Assembly (NCBI GenBank): GCA_965223165.1
Contig: CBDCVQ010000009.1
Coordinates: 496,001-560,000 of the forward strand
Direction of reading: 5' to 3'
Source of the DNA: JABDMH01 sp965223165
GTDB taxonomy: Bacteria > Bacteroidota > Bacteroidia > Chitinophagales > Saprospiraceae
Length of the DNA stretch: 64,000 nucleotides
This document shows positions 15,934 through 24,390 of the stretch, in pieces. The position numbers and the translations under genes are program-made. Under the pieces are notes generated by a model. It searched no databases. It saw nothing but the letters and a program-made list of their open reading frames with translations, and was not told the DNA's origin. Within the stretch, counting starts at the first letter, position 1, and each line of letters starts with the position of its first letter.

Positions 15934-16983
15934 ATGGGCACGATAACTATCACCGCTCCAGGAGGGACTGCTGTTACCATCCTTGCATTAGCTTTGCTGT
16001 GCACCTGTCTCGCAACCAGTCAGGCCCAGGACCTACCTCCCACCCCTCCTCCGCGCAGTCTGGAGGAAGTCCACACCGTACTAGATGCAGTTCCGGATAT
16101 TGCCAGTGAAAATCTAAAGGACCTGCGGATCGTCCTGCTGGCCAGCGAGAAGGATCATGGCCTGCACGAACACGATTATCCACTGTGGCAAAAGAATTGG
16201 TCGCTCTTGCTTGGTGGCGAGCAGAGTGGCAGCGAGGCCACACAGATCAACCTCTATGGGCCAGTCAATCAGGTCAATGCCAAAGAAAAGGCAGCGGGCG
16301 CACCCAACGTCACGGTAGAAACCGCTTGGGAATGGCCCTCCGTTCAGCAGTTTGAGACTGCAGATCTGATTGTGGCATTTTCGGTGATCGACTGGACGGC
16401 GGAAGGCAATGCCCAATTGGATGCCTATCTTTCACGCGGTGGAGCATTTGTGCTGGTCCACATGAGCTGCGTCGTCGCTGACGGCACCGGCCTCGATGAC
16501 GAAGTGGTGGGCCTGACCGGCCTCAGCTGGCACTGGGACCATTCCCGATGGCGCCACGGGCCGATGAACTTGGATATTGTCGATCCCAATCACCCGATCT
16601 GCGTCGGACTTCCAGCGCGACTATATTTCATGGATGAAGCCTATTGGCCCCTGTATGGAGACCGGGACAAAGTCACGATAATCGCCACGTCCAAGGAGAG
16701 CACCCGCAATTTTGCGCTGCGAGACAGCCAGGGAAATCTTGATTTTAGCAACATGGCTGCCATCCAAATGAAATGGCCGGAGGAACCCACTAGGAACGAG
16801 CCCATGTTCTGGACCTATGAATACGGCAAGGGGCGGGTATTCGGCTGCATCCTAGGACACTATACTTGGACTTTTGACGATCCCTACTTTCGCCTGTTAT
16901 TGCTCCGAGGTATGGCTTGGGCAGCCGGCGAATCACCCTATCGGTTTGACCCACTCGCCTTGCGTGGGGCGACCGTCAAGTAA
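15934..16983 (+). CDS. Exported ThuA-like protein
   Basis: I chose the ATG at 15934; the TTG at 15898 would add 12 residues before a normal signal peptide (TILALALLCTCLATSQAQ). The mature part contains the ThuA/glutamine-amidotransferase-like fold: LKDLRIVLLASEKDHGLHEHDYPLW, a strand ADLIVAFSVIDWTAEG, then YLSRGGAFVLVHMSC, LTGLSWHWDHSRWRHGPM, and a C-terminal RNEPMFWTYEYGKGRVFGCILGHYTW. Proteins with this domain are common in Bacteroidota and Planctomycetes, often linked to sugar oxidation or polysaccharide use, but the activity is not settled. It is probably periplasmic. The gene stands alone. Confidence 0.8.
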   Translation: MGTITITAPGGTAVTILALALLCTCLATSQAQDLPPTPPPRSLEEVHTVLDAVPDIASENLKDLRIVLLASEKDHGLHEHDYPLWQKNWSLLLGGEQSGSEATQINLYGPVNQVNAKEKAAGAPNVTVETAWEWPSVQQFETADLIVAFSVIDWTAEGNAQLDAYLSRGGAFVLVHMSCVVADGTGLDDEVVGLTGLSWHWDHSRWRHGPMNLDIVDPNHPICVGLPARLYFMDEAYWPLYGDRDKVTIIATSKESTRNFALRDSQGNLDFSNMAAIQMKWPEEPTRNEPMFWTYEYGKGRVFGCILGHYTWTFDDPYFRLLLLRGMAWAAGESPYRFDPLALRGATVK

Positions 16984-17026
16984 GCTGTTGTCAAGTTGCA
17001 GATAGATGACAGAGCACCCCACCTTC

Positions 17027-17473
17027 TCATTCAGATTCCTTTGTCGGCGGTTCCGGAATCATGAGTTGAGTGGCATCTCGCGGGTGAACGATGACGGCAA
17101 TGATTCGCGTCTTGGATTCATGACTGGGATTTCGTGAGAGTTCATGCAAAATCATTCGGGGCTCGTAGAATGTTTCTCCTTGCTTAAGTACACGTTTGGG
17201 CTCACCTTCCACCTTGAACTCATAGGTTCCTTCCAGGACATAGCCATAGACCGAACCAGGATGGCGATGTGGCACCGAGCCTTCGTTTGGCTCGATGGTG
17301 ACTTCGACCGTAGTGACCATGGCAGGTTTTCCAGCCACCGAATCTTGGATCTCCACGGCAGAGAGCACTTTTGAGGCCGACATTTTGCCCTTCATCTCCA
17401 TGGTCTGTGCGATGCCAACTTGCCCGGCCACACTGAAAAGGGTAATGACAAAGGCCGCAATTTTCGTTTTCAT
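17027..17473 (-). CDS. Periplasmic cupin-domain protein
   Basis: A 148-residue protein with a signal peptide (cleavage near GIAQ, residue 23) and one cupin barrel. The first metal motif reads PHRHPGSVYGYVLEGTYEF and the second GETFYEPRMILHELSRNP, giving two His in motif 1, Glu in the strand and a His in motif 2. It should bind a divalent metal. Such small exported cupins are common and their substrates are usually unknown. It converges on the ThuA-like gene, and no pathway partner is obvious. Confidence 0.8.
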   Translation of the reverse strand: MKTKIAAFVITLFSVAGQVGIAQTMEMKGKMSASKVLSAVEIQDSVAGKPAMVTTVEVTIEPNEGSVPHRHPGSVYGYVLEGTYEFKVEGEPKRVLKQGETFYEPRMILHELSRNPSHESKTRIIAVIVHPRDATQLMIPEPPTKESE

Positions 17474-17787
17474 TTTCTCTCGGTTGCGCTGAAGAACTTA
17501 AAAAGGTCTCGTCCTAAAATACCGAATTAGGTGGAACAGCATCTTTCTGCAAGCGGAAGTCAGATGACACGCACGCACTAATCTCATCCACAGGATCTAG
17601 AGCGGAAAACCGAGGACCGGAAGCGCAGGCGGGTCCAGTCCGGGAGGCCTTGACACAGAGATGTATTGTCTGGTGATAAATTCGCTTGATCCATTGAATC
17701 CTGCTTACCTTCGCCATCCGGTAGGCGGGTCTGTCCCTACCGCCGATGGTGCAATAGGAGACCCGTCTGTGAACAGCTTTGCGACAT
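17474..17787. other. Intergenic region between divergent cupin and epimerase genes
   Basis: About 310 bp that should hold both promoters. I see no strong palindrome, repeat or RNA. Confidence 0.35.
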
Positions 17788-18714
17788 ATGATGGAATTTC
17801 AGACAGAAATCGTAGATGGCACATCCCTCGTCCACCTCTTTCACCAGGGGCAAAAGGTCCTATCCCTTGCCCCCGATCAGGGCGCAAAATTGATGGATGT
17901 CCTCCTCCCCGGGGCGGAGGAGCAACGCCCGCTGTTTTGGAAGGTGGAGCGGTCCGAGCTAGGCACCAACGTTTTCGGAAAAAACGATATCCTCTTTCCA
18001 TTTCCAAACCGGACCAGGAATGGCATCTTCAACTTTCGGGGTCAACCGTATCAATTTCCGATCAACGAAACGGAAAATCACCATGCCATCCATGGATTTG
18101 TACGAAATGAGAAGTTTGAGGTCCTGTCGACGGAGGTAGATAACCATCGGGCAAAAATCTCCCTCGTACACCAATCTCCCGGAAAATCGTACTTCGCCTT
18201 TCCCTTCGATTTCATCGTGCATTATCAATGGCAAGTGGGAGGTCTTTTTGAGGTGCACTTTGAGATTCGCAATGTGGGCAAGAAAACCTTGCCGTTTGGC
18301 CTGGGGTGGCATCCCTATTTTGATCTGGGGATCGTCGAGCAGGAAAGCGCCCTGGTCCATCTGCCGGCCACCCGATTTTTTGAATCAGACGCAGGCCATA
18401 TCCCGACCGGGCATACCCAAGATCAGGACGCACGCCAATGGCAGCCTCAAAATGCGCACTTTGATGGCACCTACCAGATCTTGTCCACACCCATTAGCTA
18501 CGGGATCGAAACCCAGCATCGCAAGATCGAGGTGACTACCTCAGACAATTTGGATTTCCTCCAGATCTACATACCGGCCGGCAAAGGCGTGATCGCACTG
18601 GAGCCCATGAGTAGCGGTGTCGACGCGATGAATAACGGCATTGGCCTAAGAGAACTTTTGCCAGGAAAGGCCTTCGGCAGTTGGGTACGAATACAGGTGT
18701 CTTCGAAGTACTGA
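17788..18714 (+). CDS. Aldose 1-epimerase family protein (galactose mutarotase-like)
   Basis: About 309 residues, soluble, no signal peptide. It has the mutarotase fold: FPFPNRTRNGIFNF near residue 70, the family His segment NHHAIHGFVRNEKFEV (about 95-110), a second conserved site LPFGLGWHPYFDLG (about 170-185), and LQIYIPAGKGVIALEPMSSGVDAMN near the C-terminus, where the catalytic Glu (E of ALEP) sits. It should interconvert alpha and beta forms of an aldose or hexose-phosphate. I take the first ATG (17788); an adjacent ATG at 17791 is equally possible. It stands alone. Confidence 0.85.
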   Translation: MMEFQTEIVDGTSLVHLFHQGQKVLSLAPDQGAKLMDVLLPGAEEQRPLFWKVERSELGTNVFGKNDILFPFPNRTRNGIFNFRGQPYQFPINETENHHAIHGFVRNEKFEVLSTEVDNHRAKISLVHQSPGKSYFAFPFDFIVHYQWQVGGLFEVHFEIRNVGKKTLPFGLGWHPYFDLGIVEQESALVHLPATRFFESDAGHIPTGHTQDQDARQWQPQNAHFDGTYQILSTPISYGIETQHRKIEVTTSDNLDFLQIYIPAGKGVIALEPMSSGVDAMNNGIGLRELLPGKAFGSWVRIQVSSKY

Positions 18715-18912
18715 TCGCTAGCAGCGGCAACTCGCCTCAGAAAATGCGCGCATCGAACTAAAAGATGCGACCCTGCAAACGGACGTGCCCCCGAGCCCGA
18801 AAAACTCCTATTCAATGGACATATGCGGGGGATACTCCTGCGTATCGAGGCTTATCCTCGGTAGACATCCAACCGTCTTGCCTAGTCAACTGCAACCACC
18901 GGCCCAGGTGAT

Positions 18913-21258
18913 CTACTCTTTCGGGCGAATAAGGGTTTGAAAGGAGGCATGGTTGGCCAGCGGCAAAAGGAAAGGGTCTCTGTCCATTACGTATATTCGA
19001 AAGTGACTATACCCCGTGTCTATCGCGCGGGTCAATCGTTCGACCGCGTCGTCATGTCGTCCCAGTGCGGCCAAAATGCGTGACTGACAATAAAGCTTTT
19101 GGGGCACGAGTTTGGCATGTTCCAAGTCAACCGAGGCAATTTGTTCTAAGTGCCGATGCGCCGCGGTGGTGTCGCCAAGCGTCGCGTAGCAGTAGCCGAG
19201 CCGGCTTGCTCGCTCGAGAATGTCCGGCCAGTTGGTGGCTGGGATGCGATCGGCTGCCCAGGTTTTGATTGCGCCTTGCAGGTCACCCAAAAAGAAGTGC
19301 CCGTAGCCTCGTGATTCTTCTTGTCGGAAGGGTCGATTATTATAAACATCCGGTCCATCGTGGGGGAGGTCCCTCACTTTATTTCGGCTATGCCAATCCA
19401 TCAACAGCTGCGCATACTCCTGTAGCAGCGCATCTTTGCCAGCCATCATCAACTCGCAACAGATATTGACCAGCAGTTGATCGTTGGTCACCCGCATCCC
19501 GGTAAAACCAAATACCCCGGACGAGGCATGCTGCTCATAGTGGAAACGCAGCAACTGACTGCTGTCCATCCGAACCAACGCCAACATATGAAAGTCCGCC
19601 AACGCGTGCTGCATCCTCCCGAAGGGATATTGACTGACCAAGCGATGCACAGCTGGGTAGTCGCCCAATCGATAGTGAGCAAAGGCCTCGATGGTCATCG
19701 ACCAACTGATAATGCCTTCCTTCCGGTCTAGCAGGCGTTGGTCGATTTCCCCAAGTGTTTCGAGGGCCTTCTTGGGATAGTTGGCAGAGAGGTACATCAG
19801 GGCGGCGTTGAAATTTGCTCTAATGTCGCTGGGATCCATCGAAAACTTCTGATAGTTCAGCTTAGCTGCATCCAAGTATCTGTGCTCCTGCACGGCCACC
19901 AGACTCTGGTAGTGGACACTCTCGAAGGTTGTAAATCTGCTCCTTCTCTTGAAGAGATAGTCCAGGATTTCCTGGGCTTCGTCTATCTGCCCGAGGTTAG
20001 AGCGAAGAGACCAGGCCCGAAATAGTGGGGGAAAGAACGTCGTATCAATTCTAAACGCATTTTCCATGTGACTCACTGCTTCCCGGGCATCGATGGTATA
20101 CAGCGCCAAGCCAGTCAGAAACTCCTCATAAGCTTCAAATTTCGGCGGCCTTTGCGAAAATTGCACATGATCCCTGACGGCCCAGTAACTCATGACCTCG
20201 CCGGAAAGGCGGTCTAAAATGTTCATAAAAGATGCGCGGTCGCCCTCAGCCTGGAAGGTCCTCACCAAGGAGCTACTTCGCACATCCAAAATCTCTGCGA
20301 TCACGATCAGTCGATTCTCTGCCAGGTAGTACCGACCTTGAAGCAACAGGTCAATACCACTCTGCTGGGCAAACTCAGGATCGAACGGTTGAGCAGCCTC
20401 GCGCTCCCCAAAGAGGTGATGCAAGTTGGCGGTGCTGACTACATTGGTATTCGCTGTCTCCATGAGCCCCCTAGTGATCCAGTCGGACAGCATATTGCCA
20501 TAGCTCTGCAAGTCGGTCGCCGTGGTCTGATCGTCAAAGGCCAAGACCGCAATTCTCTTCTGGCGATCGTTGGCCGATATGGTCACAGCCTCCCCCGTCG
20601 ACCATAGGCCTCCGTAAGTGGCCAGGCCCAATATTACTGCAAGCAAGATTAGGGCCACGGCGATTCGATAACCCGACCTTTCATGCCAGTCTTGATGCAA
20701 ATGCGCCTTGGTGCTACGTCGGAGGTCCGATTTAGCTGGGATAACCAGTCCATCATTGGCAATCGCAAAGACCTGAATCGGCTCACGGACATTCTTAAAT
20801 CTGAAAGTACCGAGGGACTGTGTTTCAAATGCCTCTTGATTTCTAATCTTTTGCTGCGCACTCGCCGAAAGTAATACTGCTCCCGGCATGCCGATCGACT
20901 CGATTCGAGAGGCTACATTGACGCCATCGCCAAATACATCATTGCCCTTGTGTATCACCTCACCGACGTGAATACCTATACGAACCGGCACGGCTGGCTC
21001 CTCGTCAAAGGCCTGCTGCATTGCCACGGCACAAGTCGCTGCATCGACGGTGCTGTCAAAGAGGATCAAACAGCCATCTCCATAGGTTTTGATGATTTCA
21101 CCACGATGGGTAGTCACTAACCGTTTACTGATTCCCTCAAAGTGCGAAAGCATTGCCATGGCCTTGCCTTCCCCCTCCTGCATTAAGGCCGTGTAACCGA
21201 CAATATCGGCAAACAAGATCGCCGCCAGTTTGCGATTAGTTTGGTTGTGTTTGGTCAT
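18913..21258 (-). CDS. Class III adenylate cyclase with membrane anchor, TolB-like and TPR domains
   Basis: A 781-residue protein. The N-terminal catalytic domain (about 10-185) has both metal Asp residues (D18 in FADIVGYT, D61 in KTYGDG), Lys57 and Asp107 in the purine-selecting positions (ATP type), and transition-state N114 and R118 (VNVASR), so it should be active as an adenylate cyclase. One membrane helix follows (about 200-221), then a TolB-like domain (IAVLAFDDQTT..., about 235-370) and a C-terminal array of TPR helices. The cyclase is cytoplasmic, with the TolB/TPR part across the membrane. The architecture is common in Bacteroidota. A close relative lies at 48797-50782. Confidence 0.9.
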   Translation of the reverse strand: MTKHNQTNRKLAAILFADIVGYTALMQEGEGKAMAMLSHFEGISKRLVTTHRGEIIKTYGDGCLILFDSTVDAATCAVAMQQAFDEEPAVPVRIGIHVGEVIHKGNDVFGDGVNVASRIESIGMPGAVLLSASAQQKIRNQEAFETQSLGTFRFKNVREPIQVFAIANDGLVIPAKSDLRRSTKAHLHQDWHERSGYRIAVALILLAVILGLATYGGLWSTGEAVTISANDRQKRIAVLAFDDQTTATDLQSYGNMLSDWITRGLMETANTNVVSTANLHHLFGEREAAQPFDPEFAQQSGIDLLLQGRYYLAENRLIVIAEILDVRSSSLVRTFQAEGDRASFMNILDRLSGEVMSYWAVRDHVQFSQRPPKFEAYEEFLTGLALYTIDAREAVSHMENAFRIDTTFFPPLFRAWSLRSNLGQIDEAQEILDYLFKRRSRFTTFESVHYQSLVAVQEHRYLDAAKLNYQKFSMDPSDIRANFNAALMYLSANYPKKALETLGEIDQRLLDRKEGIISWSMTIEAFAHYRLGDYPAVHRLVSQYPFGRMQHALADFHMLALVRMDSSQLLRFHYEQHASSGVFGFTGMRVTNDQLLVNICCELMMAGKDALLQEYAQLLMDWHSRNKVRDLPHDGPDVYNNRPFRQEESRGYGHFFLGDLQGAIKTWAADRIPATNWPDILERASRLGYCYATLGDTTAAHRHLEQIASVDLEHAKLVPQKLYCQSRILAALGRHDDAVERLTRAIDTGYSHFRIYVMDRDPFLLPLANHASFQTLIRPKE

Positions 21259-22008
21259 GATTACCTGTTATCGCAAGACGCATTGCAAGTCTTGCAGCCG
21301 CCGCTCATCGGCATATGCTGCTCCACATTGGACCATCCGGCCTACATCACGAGATCGCCGCTAAGGACGCACACATATCTTAAAATACAAAACCCAGGAG
21401 ACGGTGATGGCAAAAGCACTACTCCTCGTCTCTTCAGTTTTCCGTGGACCGATTTTGTGCTCTTGCCAAAATGCTATCCGCCCTATTGCCCTCCATCGCG
21501 AGCTCTTCTTCCAGCACCTTCAAAATCCCACATGGCTGGTTTTGTGCAACCCACGGTCCAGCTCGATATCATGTAACGTAGCCGGCATGACCGCTCAGCT
21601 TTAGGCCAAGGTCTCTCCCTCGGCTACTTTCAATTTGCGCTGCGCATTCCAGTTATTTACTGCAAGGCTAGAAGGATGCGCACACATCACCATGAACACC
21701 TCTCCAATGGCATATAGGGACATATTTCCGTGGACCACCGTCCTCGGGTCGATCTCTATTTCCTCTCAAAAAAAGCATGGTCCACGCGAATTCTAACTGT
21801 GCTCAGTTCATCAGATCTTGCATTTTCTCGCTCGTATCCCAATGGCATGGTTCAAAAACAAAGGTGGAAATAGAGGCACTGATAAAGATAATAGCCAGGA
21901 TTTTACCTTGGGGACCAGCCCTCCAAATAAGCTGGCCACGGGCTCAGCGTAAATTTTTTTCTGAAGGGATGGCCATGGTCGTAAAGACAATTTCCCATCT
22001 TAGATCAT
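21259..22008. other. Intergenic region, nothing recognised
   Basis: About 750 bp between divergent genes. Short open frames are present (for example around 21404-21604) but their composition is not protein-like and no ribosome site supports them. I see no repeat, tRNA or strong palindrome. It presumably holds the promoters of the cyclase and the heparinase-like gene. Confidence 0.35.
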
Positions 22009-24147
22009 ATGCCTTTTCACCGCCCAGGGCTGGTGACGCAGCTGACATTTTTGCTTGCTTTGAGCCTCACCATGGTCTCCTGCCAGGATCGTGCCTCTAC
22101 GCACCCTTGGTCCGGCCTGACCTCGGCAGATGACCTCATGCGGTATTACCCTCAGTATATCCATCAGCTATTTCATGCCTTAGATCTGGACTATCCGGGT
22201 CTGGATCAGGTGCGGAGTCTTCTGGAGCGAGGGGACACCAGCCGAGCCGCTGATGCCCTATTGCACCATTATCAGCAGGTCGATCGCCCGTGGGTAGCAG
22301 GGACGATACCTGGCACTGATGGCAAGTTAGCCCTGCGCCTGGCGCAACTGCTCTGCCAGGATTCGCTCCTGTGGCAGGATACGCCCGCCGGGATCCCGAG
22401 AGCCGCCGATGGTGGCTGGCAATGGGACCACACGGGACCCCACAAGGATGACGAGTTTGGCTATACCCTGAACGGCCAAAAGTACCTGACCGCCTTGGTC
22501 ACCGCCTGGCAGCGCACCGGCGACGAAGCCTATATTCAAACCCTGGACCGAGTGGTCCGGGACTGGATCATCCATCATCCGCTACCCGCTCCCGAGGACT
22601 CCATCTACCTGGTCCTGGATCCGGACGTCGATTTGGACTGGCGCGATATCGGTGAAGTAGAGTGGCGCACGCTGGAGACGGGTCATCGACTGGGCGTCAG
22701 CTGGACGCCGCCCTTCTACGCGCTCCAATCAAGCCCGTCACTTCGTCCGGCGACACGGCTTATGATGCTCTCGAGTTTGACCGGTCAGGCCGGCTATCTA
22801 TATCGGTACCACAAGTCCAATCACAACTGGACCACGATGGAGATGAACGGCCTGGGCCTCACGGCGTTGGCCTTTCCGGAGTTTGCAGCATCGGAGACGT
22901 GGTCAGACTACGCCTGGCAGGTCATGGAGCGAGAAATCGGTCGACAGGTCTACCCCGATGGTACGCAGACCGAGATCTCTACCAAGACGCAATGGGTGGC
23001 GCTCCAACGCTTCGAATCGATGTACCAACATTATCAGAAGGCGAGAGGGACCGCGGACTCTACTTACGTAGATCGCCTGCAGCAGATGTACAGCTATCTG
23101 GCATATGCCATGCGTCCCGATGGGCATCAGCCCCTCAACAATGACTCGGACCGCGAGGACCTCCGTCCCCGGGTACTTGACGCCGCAACCCGGTACGGAC
23201 GACCCGACTGGCAGTATATCGCCACCAACGGCGCACAAGGCAAGCTTCCTGACCAGGGCCCCTCCATCACCTTCCCTTGGGCAGGCGTGCACATCATGCG
23301 AAACGAATGGCGGCCAATGGCGCACTGGTCCTTATTTGATACAGGACCCTATGGCACCGGACATCAGCATCGGGATATGCTCCACCTCTCGATCGCCGCC
23401 TATGGCGAAGACCTGCTCGTAGATGGTGGGCGCTATACCCATGAGGATTATTTCAGCTTTGATCCCACCGTCTGGCGCGGGTATTTTCGCAGCAGCCATT
23501 CGCACAATGTCATTTTGGTCGATGGCCAGGGTCAGCAAGCAGGCCCATTGCGGACCGACGCGGCCTTGGTCGATGGCCGGGATTATCTGCACCACCGTGA
23601 CTACACATACGCCTCCGGCCGTTTCTCCGATGGATTTGAGCGTGTGGAAGGACCGGTCAAGCACCGTAGATCCGTGCTGTATCTCCGCGACCAGCTCTGG
23701 TTGGTCCTGGACGTCATAGACACAGACCGTCCCAGAACAATGCAGGTGCTTTGGCATTTGGCTCCCCAGCTCCAGCCGACCTTCGAAGACGGTCAGATGA
23801 TGGCGAGGTCTGCCAGGGGTACCCACGTCAGCATCCTGCCGATTGGAGACGTGGACTGGCGTGTGGAGGTCATCAAGGGACAGGAGACCCCCCATATTCA
23901 GGGATGGTACAGCCCCACCTACGGCACCAAAGTGCCCAATGCCTGTGTGACGTACGAGGGTCAAGTAGATCAGCCATCGGTCTTTGCCTGGCTATTACTG
24001 CCAGCGCAGGGTGAGCTGCCCAGTGTATCCGCAGACATGCGACAGGGCCGAGGCGTCGTCTATTTCCGGATCCAAAGGCAAGGTCTCGAGGAATGGCGAG
24101 TCGCTATACCAGTCAGTGGGGAGGCCTCCGGGGTGTCTGTGCGATGA
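22009..24147 (+). CDS. Heparinase II/III-family lipoprotein (polysaccharide lyase)
   Basis: A 712-residue protein with a lipoprotein signal ending LTMVSC (Cys about residue 25). The N-terminal part is an alpha-helical toroid of the alginate/heparinase lyase type (RLAQLLCQDSLLW..., DRVVRDWI, NHNWTTMEMNGLGLTALAFPEF). The C-terminal part is the heparinase II/III beta-sandwich, with the catalytic-type segments FDTGPYGTGHQHRDMLHLSIAAYGEDLLVDGG and SHSHNVILVDG. It should cleave uronic-acid-containing polysaccharide by beta-elimination at the cell surface or in the periplasm. No SusCD pair or sulfatase is adjacent. The exact substrate is unknown. Confidence 0.85.
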   Translation: MPFHRPGLVTQLTFLLALSLTMVSCQDRASTHPWSGLTSADDLMRYYPQYIHQLFHALDLDYPGLDQVRSLLERGDTSRAADALLHHYQQVDRPWVAGTIPGTDGKLALRLAQLLCQDSLLWQDTPAGIPRAADGGWQWDHTGPHKDDEFGYTLNGQKYLTALVTAWQRTGDEAYIQTLDRVVRDWIIHHPLPAPEDSIYLVLDPDVDLDWRDIGEVEWRTLETGHRLGVSWTPPFYALQSSPSLRPATRLMMLSSLTGQAGYLYRYHKSNHNWTTMEMNGLGLTALAFPEFAASETWSDYAWQVMEREIGRQVYPDGTQTEISTKTQWVALQRFESMYQHYQKARGTADSTYVDRLQQMYSYLAYAMRPDGHQPLNNDSDREDLRPRVLDAATRYGRPDWQYIATNGAQGKLPDQGPSITFPWAGVHIMRNEWRPMAHWSLFDTGPYGTGHQHRDMLHLSIAAYGEDLLVDGGRYTHEDYFSFDPTVWRGYFRSSHSHNVILVDGQGQQAGPLRTDAALVDGRDYLHHRDYTYASGRFSDGFERVEGPVKHRRSVLYLRDQLWLVLDVIDTDRPRTMQVLWHLAPQLQPTFEDGQMMARSARGTHVSILPIGDVDWRVEVIKGQETPHIQGWYSPTYGTKVPNACVTYEGQVDQPSVFAWLLLPAQGELPSVSADMRQGRGVVYFRIQRQGLEEWRVAIPVSGEASGVSVR

Positions 24148-24390
24148 TGCGGGCGGAGGACGTAGTCAAAATGCCGATCACCACCACGGCAATTTCACCT
24201 AGCGCGTATACCAAATATTTTCTCACCTCACCCTTCCCAGCAGGGATCTTCTGATTCTTTCGGAGAAATGTTAACACCTGCTACGTTTCATGATAAGATT
24301 TGATCGACTCATTTTCTCGTGGCTGTTGGCCAGTGTCTTTCCTAAGTGATCTGGTTTTGCCGAGCTGGTAGTCCCGCTACGATGCTGCGC

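Noticed and set aside
17661..18110. Plus-strand frame of about 150 codons overlapping the epimerase gene
   Set aside because: It overlaps a clear aldose epimerase gene in another frame and is Pro/Arg-rich without recognisable motifs.
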